Positions 1-5,961 of a stretch of DNA of 5,961 nucleotides are shown here, one piece after another (position 1 is the first letter of the stretch; each line of letters starts with the position of its first letter). The position numbers and the translations under genes were made by a program. The DNA is from Burkholderiales bacterium (GTDB lineage Bacteria; Pseudomonadota; Gammaproteobacteria; Burkholderiales; SG8-39): NCBI GenBank assembly GCA_016649475.1, contig JAENXP010000174.1:1-5961 (forward strand), given 5' to 3'. Below the pieces are notes generated by a model. The model searched no databases. It was not told where the DNA came from and saw only the letters and a list, made by a program, of their open reading frames with translations.

Positions 1-4
1 TATA

Positions 5-47
5 GGGGCGGGTAACTCGGTAGCCTGCGAATCGGCCCCGTTATTTT
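5..47 (+). terminator. weak terminator-like stem with T-rich tail
   Basis: GGGGC at 5-9 can pair with GCCCC at 35-39, and the stem is followed directly by TTATTTT (41-47). The stem is only 5 bp and the loop is 25 bases, so this is a poor intrinsic terminator. It would end an upstream gene that lies outside the window. The frame of the hybrid kinase also has a stop at 13-15, so that gene does not extend further left. The same T-rich stretch could instead belong to a promoter for the kinase operon, but no convincing -35/-10 pair is seen. Confidence 0.2.
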
Positions 48-90
48 GTGCGAAACTGTGGTTAGACCTAGAGGAAATTCGGGACAACAG

Positions 91-2511
91 ATGCTTGAAA
101 ACGGCGGGCACGCTTCAGGGCGAACGCCCCGGACACCGGCACAGGAAATGGAAGAACTGGAGCGCGGGAGCGCTGACCTCGCGCGCCTGAACGAACGTCA
201 GCAGGATCTCGATCGTTTCAGGACGGAATTTCTCGCCAACCTCTCTCGCGAATTTAGCGCGCAATTGAGTCTGCTGCTCGGCTCTCTCGAGTTGCAGTTG
301 AATAGCCCGTCGCCGGCACCCGCGCCGGAGGGACGCGCCGCGCTGGAGGTTGCCTGGCGCAATGCACTGAGCTTGCGCAAACTCGGCGACAAGCTGGCCA
401 ATTTCCTCGATGTCGAAAGCGGCAGCGCCGGCGCGGACCGCGAAGCTATCGATCTCGCCGCGCTCACCGCGGAACTCGCCGGCCAGTTTCGCCCGGCCTG
501 CGACTGGGCGGGTCTGCGCCTCGTCGTGGATTGCCCGCCGCTGCCCGCGCCAGCCCACGTAAACAGGGAAATGTGGGAAAAAGTCGTCGTCAATCTGGTT
601 GCCAACGCGTTCAAGCTCACGGTCGAGGGAACGATCGAGGTGCGGCTGCGCGCTCAGGACGGCACCGCTTGCTTGAGCGTTCGCGACAGTGGAACCGGAA
701 TCGCCAAGAGCGATCTGCCTTACCTGTTCAGCCGGCTCCAACCTGCCGCCATGGCGCAAGCCGGCGCTTCCGACGATTTTGGCACCGGGCTGGCGCTGGT
801 AAGCGAGTTGGTGCAGCGGCACAATGGATCGATCGAAGTGCACAGCGAACCCGGAAGCGGCAGCACCTTCACCGTCCTGCTCCCGCTCGGCGCCGAGGAC
901 GCGAGCGATCAGCGCAGCGCAGGGACAGGCAGGGAGAACGCGCCTGCAGCGGCGACCCCGCGCGCAAGCGTGCGCGCCGTCGCGACCCTGCCCGGAACGC
1001 CCGGCGCCGCAGTGCCGGCGAATAAGTCAGTGTCGACGGCCACAGGGCAAGCCGGCGCGCAGGGGCGTATCGTGATAGCGGAAGACAACGCCGACTTTCG
1101 CGCTTATCTCACGACTCTGCTGCAGGGCGCCGGTTTTGAAGTCGACGCGCATTCGGACGGCGCCGCGGCGCTGGCGGCCTGCATGGCCCAGGCGCCGGAC
1201 GCCCTGATATCCGATGTGTCGATGCCCGGCCTCGATGGTTTCAAACTGATCGAGCGCCTGCGCGCCGAGGAGAATACCGCTTTGATGCCGGTACTGCTGT
1301 TGTCCGGCCGCGCCAATGAAGACGAGCGTATCGCCGGAATTGCGGCGGGTGCGGACGAATACCTGGTCAAGCCCCTGGGAGGGCGCGAGCTCGTGGCCCG
1401 GGTAGAGGGCGCGGTGCGCCTGGCACGGCTGCGCCGGGAAACTGCGCGGCGCGAGCAGGCCGACTTCGAGTCCCTGTTTTCCATGGCGCCGGACGGGATC
1501 ATCGTAGTCAGCCCCGAGGGCAAGGTGCTGACCGCGAACGAACGGGCGCAGAAATTGTTTGGATACTCCGAACAGGAATTCCGGAACCTGGAGATCGAGG
1601 CGCTGCTACCTGCGCATTTCAGGCGGGTTCACGTAGAGCATCGCAAAGCCTACACGCGGGCGCCATCGCCACGGCTGCAGGGAGCAAACCGGGAACTGCG
1701 CGCCTCGCGCCGGGACGGGAGCGAATTCATCGCTGAAATCGGACTGGCGCCGCTGCATTTCAAGAATCAGGCCTGTACGGTCGCGAACGTGCGCGACGTG
1801 ACCGAACGCAAGCAGCTGGAAGTCGAGCGCGCCGAGCACGAGAAGCGGTTCAGGGATTTGTCGCGCAATTTGCTGGACGTGCAGGAGGCTGAGCGCCGGA
1901 AACTTTCGACCGAGCTGCACGACCGGAGCAGTCCCGGGCTGGCTGCGATCCAGATCAACCTGAAGATGCTCGGCAATCTTCTGCGCACGAACGCAACCGA
2001 GGACCTGGTGGCCCTGTTGGACGATACCGCGGGCCTGATCGCCGACACGACCATCAGCATTCGCGAAATCTCTTCCAACCTGCGGCCGACGGTGCTCGAC
2101 GACGGCGGCTTGCTGCCCGCGCTGGCCGGATACGCGCAGGAGTTCATGCAGCGCACGGCCATTGCGGTTCACCTGCAAACCGCGGACGCGACGACCGCAC
2201 TGAGCCCTGCGGTGCAATCCAGCCTGTTTCGCATCATCCAGGAGGGCTTGACGAATTGCGCCAAACATTCCAAGGCCGGCAGTGTCACCATCGGGCTGAG
2301 CGTGGACGAAAATTTGGCCAGCTTGACGATTGCCGACGATGGCGCAGGTTTTGATCTCGCGAGGCAGGCCACGCCCGGGCTGGGGCTGTTGACCATGCGC
2401 GAACGCGCCGAGTTCGCGGGCGGCAGCTTCAGCATCGAGTCTGCGCCGGGCCAAGGCACGCGCATCCGGGTGCTGGTTCCGGCGCATAATAGTGGCGCTG
2501 CCGGGAATTAG
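91..2511 (+). CDS. soluble hybrid sensor histidine kinase (degenerate HisKA-HATPase, receiver, PAS, HisKA_3-HATPase)
   Basis: This is a cytoplasmic two-component kinase with no membrane segment or signal peptide. Numbering is from ATG 91 (806 aa). A charged helical stretch (about 20-50) leads into a HisKA-like helix reading FLANLSREFSAQL, where the normal SHELRTPL has Arg53 for the phospho-His and Gln58 for Pro. The first HATPase (about 120-266) keeps its N-box (Asn168, Asn172), DSGTG G1 box (199-203) and GTGLAL G2 box (231-236). An Ala/Pro/Arg linker (267-325) follows. The receiver (326-443) has Glu331/Asp332, phospho-acceptor Asp375, Ser405 and Lys427. PAS is about 459-573. HisKA_3 has ELHDRSSPGL with phospho-His610. 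The second HATPase has an N-box around Asn722, DDGAGF (749-754) and GLGLLTM (763-769). Phosphotransfer to the regulator 18 bases downstream is inferred from synteny. The start is uncertain: TTG 46, GTG 58 and ATG 148 are in frame and none has a strong ribosome site. GGGA at 81-84 slightly favours ATG 91. Confidence 0.94.
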   Translation: MLENGGHASGRTPRTPAQEMEELERGSADLARLNERQQDLDRFRTEFLANLSREFSAQLSLLLGSLELQLNSPSPAPAPEGRAALEVAWRNALSLRKLGDKLANFLDVESGSAGADREAIDLAALTAELAGQFRPACDWAGLRLVVDCPPLPAPAHVNREMWEKVVVNLVANAFKLTVEGTIEVRLRAQDGTACLSVRDSGTGIAKSDLPYLFSRLQPAAMAQAGASDDFGTGLALVSELVQRHNGSIEVHSEPGSGSTFTVLLPLGAEDASDQRSAGTGRENAPAAATPRASVRAVATLPGTPGAAVPANKSVSTATGQAGAQGRIVIAEDNADFRAYLTTLLQGAGFEVDAHSDGAAALAACMAQAPDALISDVSMPGLDGFKLIERLRAEENTALMPVLLLSGRANEDERIAGIAAGADEYLVKPLGGRELVARVEGAVRLARLRRETARREQADFESLFSMAPDGIIVVSPEGKVLTANERAQKLFGYSEQEFRNLEIEALLPAHFRRVHVEHRKAYTRAPSPRLQGANRELRASRRDGSEFIAEIGLAPLHFKNQACTVANVRDVTERKQLEVERAEHEKRFRDLSRNLLDVQEAERRKLSTELHDRSSPGLAAIQINLKMLGNLLRTNATEDLVALLDDTAGLIADTTISIREISSNLRPTVLDDGGLLPALAGYAQEFMQRTAIAVHLQTADATTALSPAVQSSLFRIIQEGLTNCAKHSKAGSVTIGLSVDENLASLTIADDGAGFDLARQATPGLGLLTMRERAEFAGGSFSIESAPGQGTRIRVLVPAHNSGAAGN

Positions 2512-2529
2512 CCCCCCCGGTTCCGGACA

Positions 2530-3192
2530 ATGGAAATCATGAGCCTGCGCGTTGCACTGATAGACGACCACCAGCTCTTCCGCGAAAGGCTGCGGGCGCT
2601 GCTGGAGGAGGACCGGGACATCGAGATTGTGGCGGAGGCCGGCAGCGGGCAGGAGATTCTCGACATTGCGCCGACAACCGAGATCGACGTGGCCTGCATG
2701 GATATCCACATGCCGGGCATCAACGGGATCGAGGCTACCCGGCGCCTGCTCGCCTTCAAGCCGGAAGTCAGGGTGATCGGATTGTCCGCCTATGCCGACC
2801 AACATTATGTCGAGGCGATGCTCGACGCAGGCGCGGTAGGCTACTTCACCAAGGGTGATGCTGGAGAGGGACTGCTGCAGGCGGTGCATACGGCAACCCG
2901 CGAGCAGCCCTGTTTTGGCGCCGACGTCGCGCCCCCGCCGGCCCCGGGCGCCGCTGCGGCGGCGCAGCCTGACAAGACTACGGATACCGATGTCGCGTCC
3001 CTGGGCGCAAAGGAGCTGGAGGTGATGCGCTTGATCGCCAAAGGACTGGCGTTGCCCCAGATCGCAGATTCTCTTGCGATGGATACTGCCATGGTCGGCG
3101 TTTATCGCCGCAACATCGTGCGTAAATTGCATCTGGCCGACGATGCCGCGCTGGACGAATACGCGCGCCGCATCGACCCCGACACGAACTGA
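2530..3192 (+). CDS. NarL/FixJ-family response regulator with LuxR-type DNA-binding domain
   Basis: This is a DNA-binding transcription regulator switched by Asp phosphorylation (220 aa, normal length for the family). The receiver (about 6-122) shows Asp12/Asp13 in LIDDH, phospho-acceptor Asp58 in CMDIHMPG, Ser86 in LSAY and Lys108 in FTKGD, so all active-site positions are present. An Ala/Pro-rich linker (about 134-150) joins it to a C-terminal LuxR-type helix-turn-helix (about 157-213). That domain reads LGAKELEVMRLIAKGLALPQ then RRNIVRKLHL, which fits the family, although the usual TPRE and TVKTH segments are replaced by GAKE and MVGVY. ATG 2530 is used; ATG 2539 (giving MSLRVALIDDH) is equally plausible and typical of the family. 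Neither has a clear ribosome site. The gene follows the hybrid kinase by 18 bases and is probably cotranscribed with it, so it is the likely phosphotransfer partner. The target genes cannot be told from the window. Confidence 0.95.
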   Translation: MEIMSLRVALIDDHQLFRERLRALLEEDRDIEIVAEAGSGQEILDIAPTTEIDVACMDIHMPGINGIEATRRLLAFKPEVRVIGLSAYADQHYVEAMLDAGAVGYFTKGDAGEGLLQAVHTATREQPCFGADVAPPPAPGAAAAAQPDKTTDTDVASLGAKELEVMRLIAKGLALPQIADSLAMDTAMVGVYRRNIVRKLHLADDAALDEYARRIDPDTN

Positions 3193-3242
3193 GCATCAGG
3201 CGGAGACGGCTTGCAGCGGATTCCCGTCGGTTGTGCGCTACT

Positions 3243-3279
3243 GCGCGGCCGGCTCTGCCAAACCCGTTTCGGCCAGCGC
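3243..3279. terminator. imperfect GC-rich stem between convergent genes
   Basis: GCGCGGCCG (3243-3251) pairs with CGGCCAGCGC (3270-3279): nine base pairs with one bulged A at 3275 and an 18-base loop. It lies in the 107-base gap between the stops of the response regulator (+) and the membrane kinase (-), where a bidirectional terminator would be expected. No T tract follows on either strand, so it is not a classical intrinsic terminator. A competing small hairpin, GCGC-TACT-GCGC, exists at 3235-3246. Termination here may be Rho-dependent or may occur inside the opposing gene. Confidence 0.3.
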
Positions 3280-3299
3280 GTGCGGAAAATCCGGTCGGG

Positions 3300-5546
3300 T
3301 TAGACGGACTCTACGGTAGTGGTATGCAAAGCGAAGACCGCCAGAACCTCGGTTCCGGCGCCGGCAGTGGCCCTGATCTCCACCGACCCGCCAGCCTGTT
3401 TCGCCCGTATCTGCATGCCGAGCAGCCCCAGATTTGCGCTCTCGCCCCCGTCGTACTCGCGTGAGGCGTCGTAATCGAATCCGACACCGTTATCGCGGAT
3501 CGAAAACTCCAGCGTATCCTCGCTTTGGCGCAGATCGATCCAGACCTCGCTCGCATTCGAATGTTCCAGGACGTTGCGCAGCCCCTCCTGCAGCAAGCGG
3601 AAACAGGCCCTTTCCACTGCTCGGGGCGGCCGCACTTCCGGTTTCGATGCATCGAAATGCAGCTTCCAGCCACCCGCCGCGGCCTGCCTCTGACTGTAAC
3701 CGCGCACCGCCGCATACAGACCCAATTGGGTCAACTCCGGGGGCTCGAGATCCAGCACCAATCTGCGCACCCGCTCCGTAGCATGCACGGCCATCGCGAG
3801 CGCCTCGTCGCGGGGGACCGCCGCCTCGGAGCCACTGTTGCCGGATAGCGACATTTGCAGATACAACTTCAAGGTCGTCAGTTCCTGGCCCAATTCCTCG
3901 TGCAATACATAAGCGATTTCGCGACGCTCGTCCTCCTGCGCGGTAGCCAGCCGTCCGCCGAGCGACTCCAACTGGCGCACGAGTTGCTCGCGCACCTGTT
4001 CCGCCTGCCTGCGCTCGGTAATGTCGCGCAGGATTACCGTGAGCAATTTGTTGGGGCCGGTGCCGGATTGCGACACCGAAGCCTCGAGCGGAAACTCCTC
4101 GCCGCTTGCGCGCAGCCCGTAGATCAGACCGTAAGTTCCCATCCTGCGCTGGGTCTGCCCGCTTGAATCGAAATCGGCAACCTGGTGCGCGTGCCGCGCG
4201 CGGAATCTTTCCGGCAGCAGCACGTTCAGGTGTTGACCAATGATATCGTCGGCGCTGCGGCCGAAAATCCGCTCTGCCGCGGCGTTGAACAGCACGATGC
4301 GCTGCTCGGCGTCGGTGCTGACTATACCCTCGCCTACGGTCTGGTAGATGCCATCGAGCCGTTCGGTGCTGTCGCGCAGCGCTGCGTTCGACTGCCTGCG
4401 CGAGATGATTTCCGCCTGCAGCGACCGATCCAGCCGGCCGCGCTCCTCCACGAGCCTATTGAAGTCGGCGATCAGCTCGCCTATTTCGTCCTGGCGGGTG
4501 ACAGGTATTGCCGCCATTGGAATTTCGCCTTTGGTCATGCGCCGCATCGCCTTGCCGGCCTGCGCCAGCGGCGCAAACTGGCGCGCCAGGAAGAATCGCA
4601 GGATCAGCGCTACGGCCAGCGATATCAGCAATGCCGCCAGGTAGATGTGGCGCTTGAGCGACGCGATAGGTGCAAACAATTCTGTCGTGGGATTCGATGC
4701 GATGACGAACCAGCCCGTGGTCTCCATCTTTCGCGCGACCGACAGTATCCGGGTTCCAATCGAGGCCTGGACGATTTCCGCCCCCTCGTATCCCTGTTCA
4801 AACCGCCGGTCGAGCAGCGGAATAATGCCGTGTCCGGGCAGCACGGCGCCGACCCGCCTGCGGTCGGTGGCCGCGAGTATGCGGCGATCCGTGGGCGACA
4901 CCACCAGGAACCAGCCCGTACGTCCAACCCTGAGCTTTTCGATTTGACCGAAACTCAGGGGATCGGAAAGCAGGACCGAGCCCACCAGGGCACCGGCGAT
5001 GGCACCAGTACCGTTACGCAGCGGAACGGCAATTGCCATCGTGGAGTTGCTCTGTCCGATGTCCTCCGGTGCGGGTTCGCCGATAACCGGCTTGCCGGTG
5101 GCGACGAGTTTGCGAAAATACCCGAGATCCGCGACCGACGCGCCCACCTGCACGAACCGCGCAGGATAACCTGCGATGATTGTTCCCTTTGCGTCTGTGA
5201 CAAAGCAATCGTGGGGAACCACTGCGCTCGAGTCGGCAAACTGATCGAGGGCGTGGTCCGCCTTGACCGGATCGGCCAGGATTTCCGGGCTGAGCGTATC
5301 CGCCAAGTGCGCGAGCGTATTGACATACAGGCGGACGTCGCGATCGAGGTCGGCAGCCACATTGGTTGCTTCGCTCGAGAAGTTATCCGAGAGCAATTGC
5401 GTAAGGTCGCGCTCCAAAGCCGCGGTGGTGCTCAGCGCGAGCGCCCAGATACCGGCGACAAACAGCGACACGACCAGCAACACCACGCGTGCCGTCAGGG
5501 TCAGCGTGTTCGCAAGGCCGAAAAGGTCCCGCCAGAACCGGCCCAT
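3300..5546 (-). CDS. membrane sensor histidine kinase (periplasmic Cache-like sensor, HAMP, PAS, HisKA_3, HATPase)
   Basis: This is an inner-membrane two-component kinase, numbered from the ATG at 5546 (748 aa). It has TM1 about 17-40, an extracytoplasmic sensor about 41-299 and TM2 about 300-324. The sensor carries a DLGYF segment near 140-144, GRTGWFLVVS near 208-217 and a second membrane-proximal subdomain, which resembles a double Cache (dCache_1) fold; the ligand is unknown. HAMP (about 321-375) has Pro326 and DEIGEL at 353-358. PAS is about 395-512. The HisKA_3 helix reads LHEELGQELTTLK with phospho-His549 and Gln554. The HATPase has an N-box (QEGLRNVLEHS, Asn658), DNGVGFD (685-691) and LGLLGM (706-711). 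All catalytic motifs look intact. The gene converges on the kinase-regulator operon and has no regulator of its own in the window, so it may act on that regulator (inference). The start is uncertain: the frame is open to a TTG at 5615, adding 23 hydrophilic residues, and neither start has a good ribosome site. Confidence 0.95.
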   Translation of the reverse strand: MGRFWRDLFGLANTLTLTARVVLLVVSLFVAGIWALALSTTAALERDLTQLLSDNFSSEATNVAADLDRDVRLYVNTLAHLADTLSPEILADPVKADHALDQFADSSAVVPHDCFVTDAKGTIIAGYPARFVQVGASVADLGYFRKLVATGKPVIGEPAPEDIGQSNSTMAIAVPLRNGTGAIAGALVGSVLLSDPLSFGQIEKLRVGRTGWFLVVSPTDRRILAATDRRRVGAVLPGHGIIPLLDRRFEQGYEGAEIVQASIGTRILSVARKMETTGWFVIASNPTTELFAPIASLKRHIYLAALLISLAVALILRFFLARQFAPLAQAGKAMRRMTKGEIPMAAIPVTRQDEIGELIADFNRLVEERGRLDRSLQAEIISRRQSNAALRDSTERLDGIYQTVGEGIVSTDAEQRIVLFNAAAERIFGRSADDIIGQHLNVLLPERFRARHAHQVADFDSSGQTQRRMGTYGLIYGLRASGEEFPLEASVSQSGTGPNKLLTVILRDITERRQAEQVREQLVRQLESLGGRLATAQEDERREIAYVLHEELGQELTTLKLYLQMSLSGNSGSEAAVPRDEALAMAVHATERVRRLVLDLEPPELTQLGLYAAVRGYSQRQAAAGGWKLHFDASKPEVRPPRAVERACFRLLQEGLRNVLEHSNASEVWIDLRQSEDTLEFSIRDNGVGFDYDASREYDGGESANLGLLGMQIRAKQAGGSVEIRATAGAGTEVLAVFALHTTTVESV

Positions 5547-5607
5547 GACCTGCACGGGCGCAAAATTCCGGATTCGAGAACTAGGGCGCGGTCCCTCTTG
5601 CGACGTA

Positions 5608-5949
5608 TCATCCAATGGCGAACGCTCTGATCAGATTACAATTCGGTGCTATCGACCCCTCACATGCGCCGCCGATAATAGCCCTGCCGCCGTCGCAATA
5701 GCGGAAGGTAGCAGAGGGCCCAATCCTGAGATTAGGGGCCCGCGGAGCTTGCGTCACTACGTAGTTCACTGTATCACCACTTACTGTTGATTGCCCATCC
5801 CGCCATCGGCTGGATGCGGCGCCAGCAAGAATGCAGTCGCGACAGCGCAGATGACGGCGCGATCTCCGGCGCCGATTTATCGCCGGATCAAGCGCGATCG
5901 CCTGGGCCATAGCAATACAGCGGCCGTAAGCAGCCGCTGTTGCCGCCAT
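5608..5949 (-). CDS. doubtful small ORF upstream of the membrane kinase
   Basis: This is a 113-codon frame of unknown function. In its favour: the ATG at 5949 is preceded by GGAG with a 7-base gap (complement of 5957-5960), a good ribosome site. Its TGA (5610-5608) also overlaps the alternative TTG start of the membrane kinase (5615), the geometry of translational coupling. Against it: the predicted protein is rich in Arg and Cys with no recognisable domain, membrane segment or motif, and its third codon positions lack the GC bias of the three certain genes. A neighbouring frame on the same strand (about 5785-5850) carries a short signal-peptide-like hydrophobic run, AVICAVATAFLLAP, with no start codon of its own. 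The region could therefore be a decayed gene or chance. Only the upstream part would be lost if the kinase starts at 5546. Confidence 0.18.
   Translation of the reverse strand: MAATAAAYGRCIAMAQAIALDPAINRRRRSRRHLRCRDCILAGAASSRWRDGQSTVSGDTVNYVVTQAPRAPNLRIGPSATFRYCDGGRAIIGGACEGSIAPNCNLIRAFAIG
5626..5635. promoter_or_regulatory. 10-bp perfect palindrome TCTGATCAGA, candidate operator
   Basis: TCTGATCAGA is a perfect palindrome 11 bases upstream of the alternative TTG start of the membrane kinase and 80 bases upstream of its ATG. Its symmetry and position suit a binding site for a dimeric regulator, but ten symmetric bases can arise by chance and no second copy is seen in the window. Confidence 0.22.
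5716..5741. repeat. stem-loop GGGCCC-AATC / GATT-AG-GGGCCC
   Basis: GGGCCC (5716-5721) pairs with GGGCCC (5736-5741), and the stem continues as AATC (5722-5725) with GATT (5730-5733). That leaves a CTGA tetraloop and a two-base AG bulge, for about ten pairs in all, the strongest hairpin in the window. It lies upstream of the membrane kinase. On the minus strand it could end an upstream transcript or structure the kinase leader; no clean T run follows on either strand, so an intrinsic terminator is doubtful. Confidence 0.45.
5756..5765. promoter_or_regulatory. 10-bp perfect palindrome ACTACGTAGT with flanking TCAC repeats
   Basis: ACTACGTAGT is a perfect palindrome inside a short AT-richer patch. 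The word TCAC recurs at 5754, 5765 and 5775, so two copies flank the palindrome 11 bases apart, about one helical turn. This arrangement resembles a regulator binding site upstream of the membrane kinase. It does not match a known consensus well enough to name the regulator. Confidence 0.25.
5855..5874. repeat. short inverted repeat CGGCGC / GCGCCG
   Basis: A 6-bp stem (5855-5860 with 5869-5874) closes an 8-base loop. The right arm is part of the self-complementary CGGCGCCG (5867-5874). It is weak on its own and is listed because it sits between two better hairpins in the same non-coding stretch. Confidence 0.25.
5917..5940. repeat. perfect 8-bp inverted repeat ACAGCGGC / GCCGCTGT
   Basis: ACAGCGGC (5917-5924) and GCCGCTGT (5933-5940) form a perfect 8-bp stem with an 8-base loop. 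No T tract follows on either strand, so it is not a standard terminator. It lies just inside the doubtful ORF that starts at 5949, which makes it either an mRNA hairpin near that start or an intergenic structure. Confidence 0.4.
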
Positions 5950-5961
5950 TCTTGGTCTCCA

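Larger units (their letters stand above)
5547..5961. other. leader/intergenic region upstream of the membrane kinase
   Basis: No recognisable gene lies in this 415-base stretch. Its base composition is visibly less GC-rich and less codon-biased than the kinase genes around it. It contains perfect palindromes at 5626-5635 and 5756-5765, stem-loops at 5716-5741, 5855-5874 and 5917-5940, and repeated TCAC(T) words around 5754-5779. The promoter of the membrane kinase should lie here. The best -10-like word on the minus strand is TATTAT (complement of 5675-5680), but it has no partner -35 at normal spacing. No tRNA or other known RNA signature is seen. Confidence 0.6.

Noticed and set aside
247..264. 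Frameshift or sequencing error as the cause of the missing HisKA His
   Set aside because: The frame stays open and alignable on both sides, and a second substitution (Pro to Gln) in the same motif fits real divergence rather than a single error.
115..843. 242-codon minus-strand frame opposite the start of the hybrid kinase
   Set aside because: It is a shadow of the sense gene: the sense frame carries recognisable kinase motifs over the same bases and the antisense product has none.
1606..3132. 508-codon open frame on the minus strand, spanning the end of the hybrid kinase and the regulator
   Set aside because: It lies antisense to two well-supported genes, has no recognisable domain and has a His/Arg/Gln-rich make-up typical of frames opened by high-GC codon bias on the other strand.
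3193..3299. Small gene or RNA between the convergent genes
   Set aside because: Only 107 bases, with no in-frame small ORF with a ribosome site and no known RNA signature; the imperfect stem is better read as part of transcription termination.
4185..5630. 481-codon open frame on the plus strand opposite the membrane kinase
   Set aside because: It is antisense to a kinase with intact motifs throughout, and its Arg/Gln/Asp/Cys-rich product shows no family motif.
5660..5700. Minus-strand promoter for the membrane kinase using TATTAT (complement of 5675-5680)
   Set aside because: The only nearby -35-like words, TTGCGA and TTCCGC, are spaced 12 and 20 bases away, outside the usual 16-18, so no promoter could be assigned.

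Overview
The window is GC-rich proteobacterial-type chromosomal DNA. The kinase and regulator motif styles suggest a beta- or gammaproteobacterium, but this is a judgement from composition and family style; no taxonomic marker is present. It is a compact signalling locus of three clear genes: two multidomain sensor histidine kinases of the NarX/DesK (HisKA_3) class and one NarL/FixJ-type response regulator.

Layout: bases 1-90 hold the end of an upstream intergenic region with a weak terminator-like structure. Bases 91-2511 (+) encode a soluble hybrid kinase: a degenerate first kinase module (its phospho-acceptor His is replaced by Arg), then a receiver, a PAS domain and an apparently intact HisKA_3/ATPase module. 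Bases 2530-3192 (+) encode the response regulator, 18 bases downstream and almost certainly in the same operon. A 107-base gap (3193-3299) with an imperfect GC-rich stem separates this pair from the convergent gene at 3300-5546 (-). That gene is a membrane kinase with a large periplasmic sensor, HAMP, PAS, HisKA_3 and ATPase. The remaining bases to 5961 are the leader of the membrane kinase. They contain several perfect palindromes and hairpins and one doubtful 113-codon frame, but no recognisable gene.

Working model (inference): the membrane kinase senses a periplasmic or extracellular signal and the soluble hybrid kinase integrates a cytoplasmic one. Both may feed the single NarL-type regulator, which is the only output protein in the window. 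The degenerate first module and the receiver of the hybrid kinase look like regulatory rather than catalytic parts. The two kinases also differ at the position that supports phosphatase activity in NarX-type enzymes, so they may push the regulator in opposite directions. Nothing indicates a phage, transposon, CRISPR array, RNA gene or defence system. The unusual content is the architecture of the hybrid kinase and the pairing of the two kinases.
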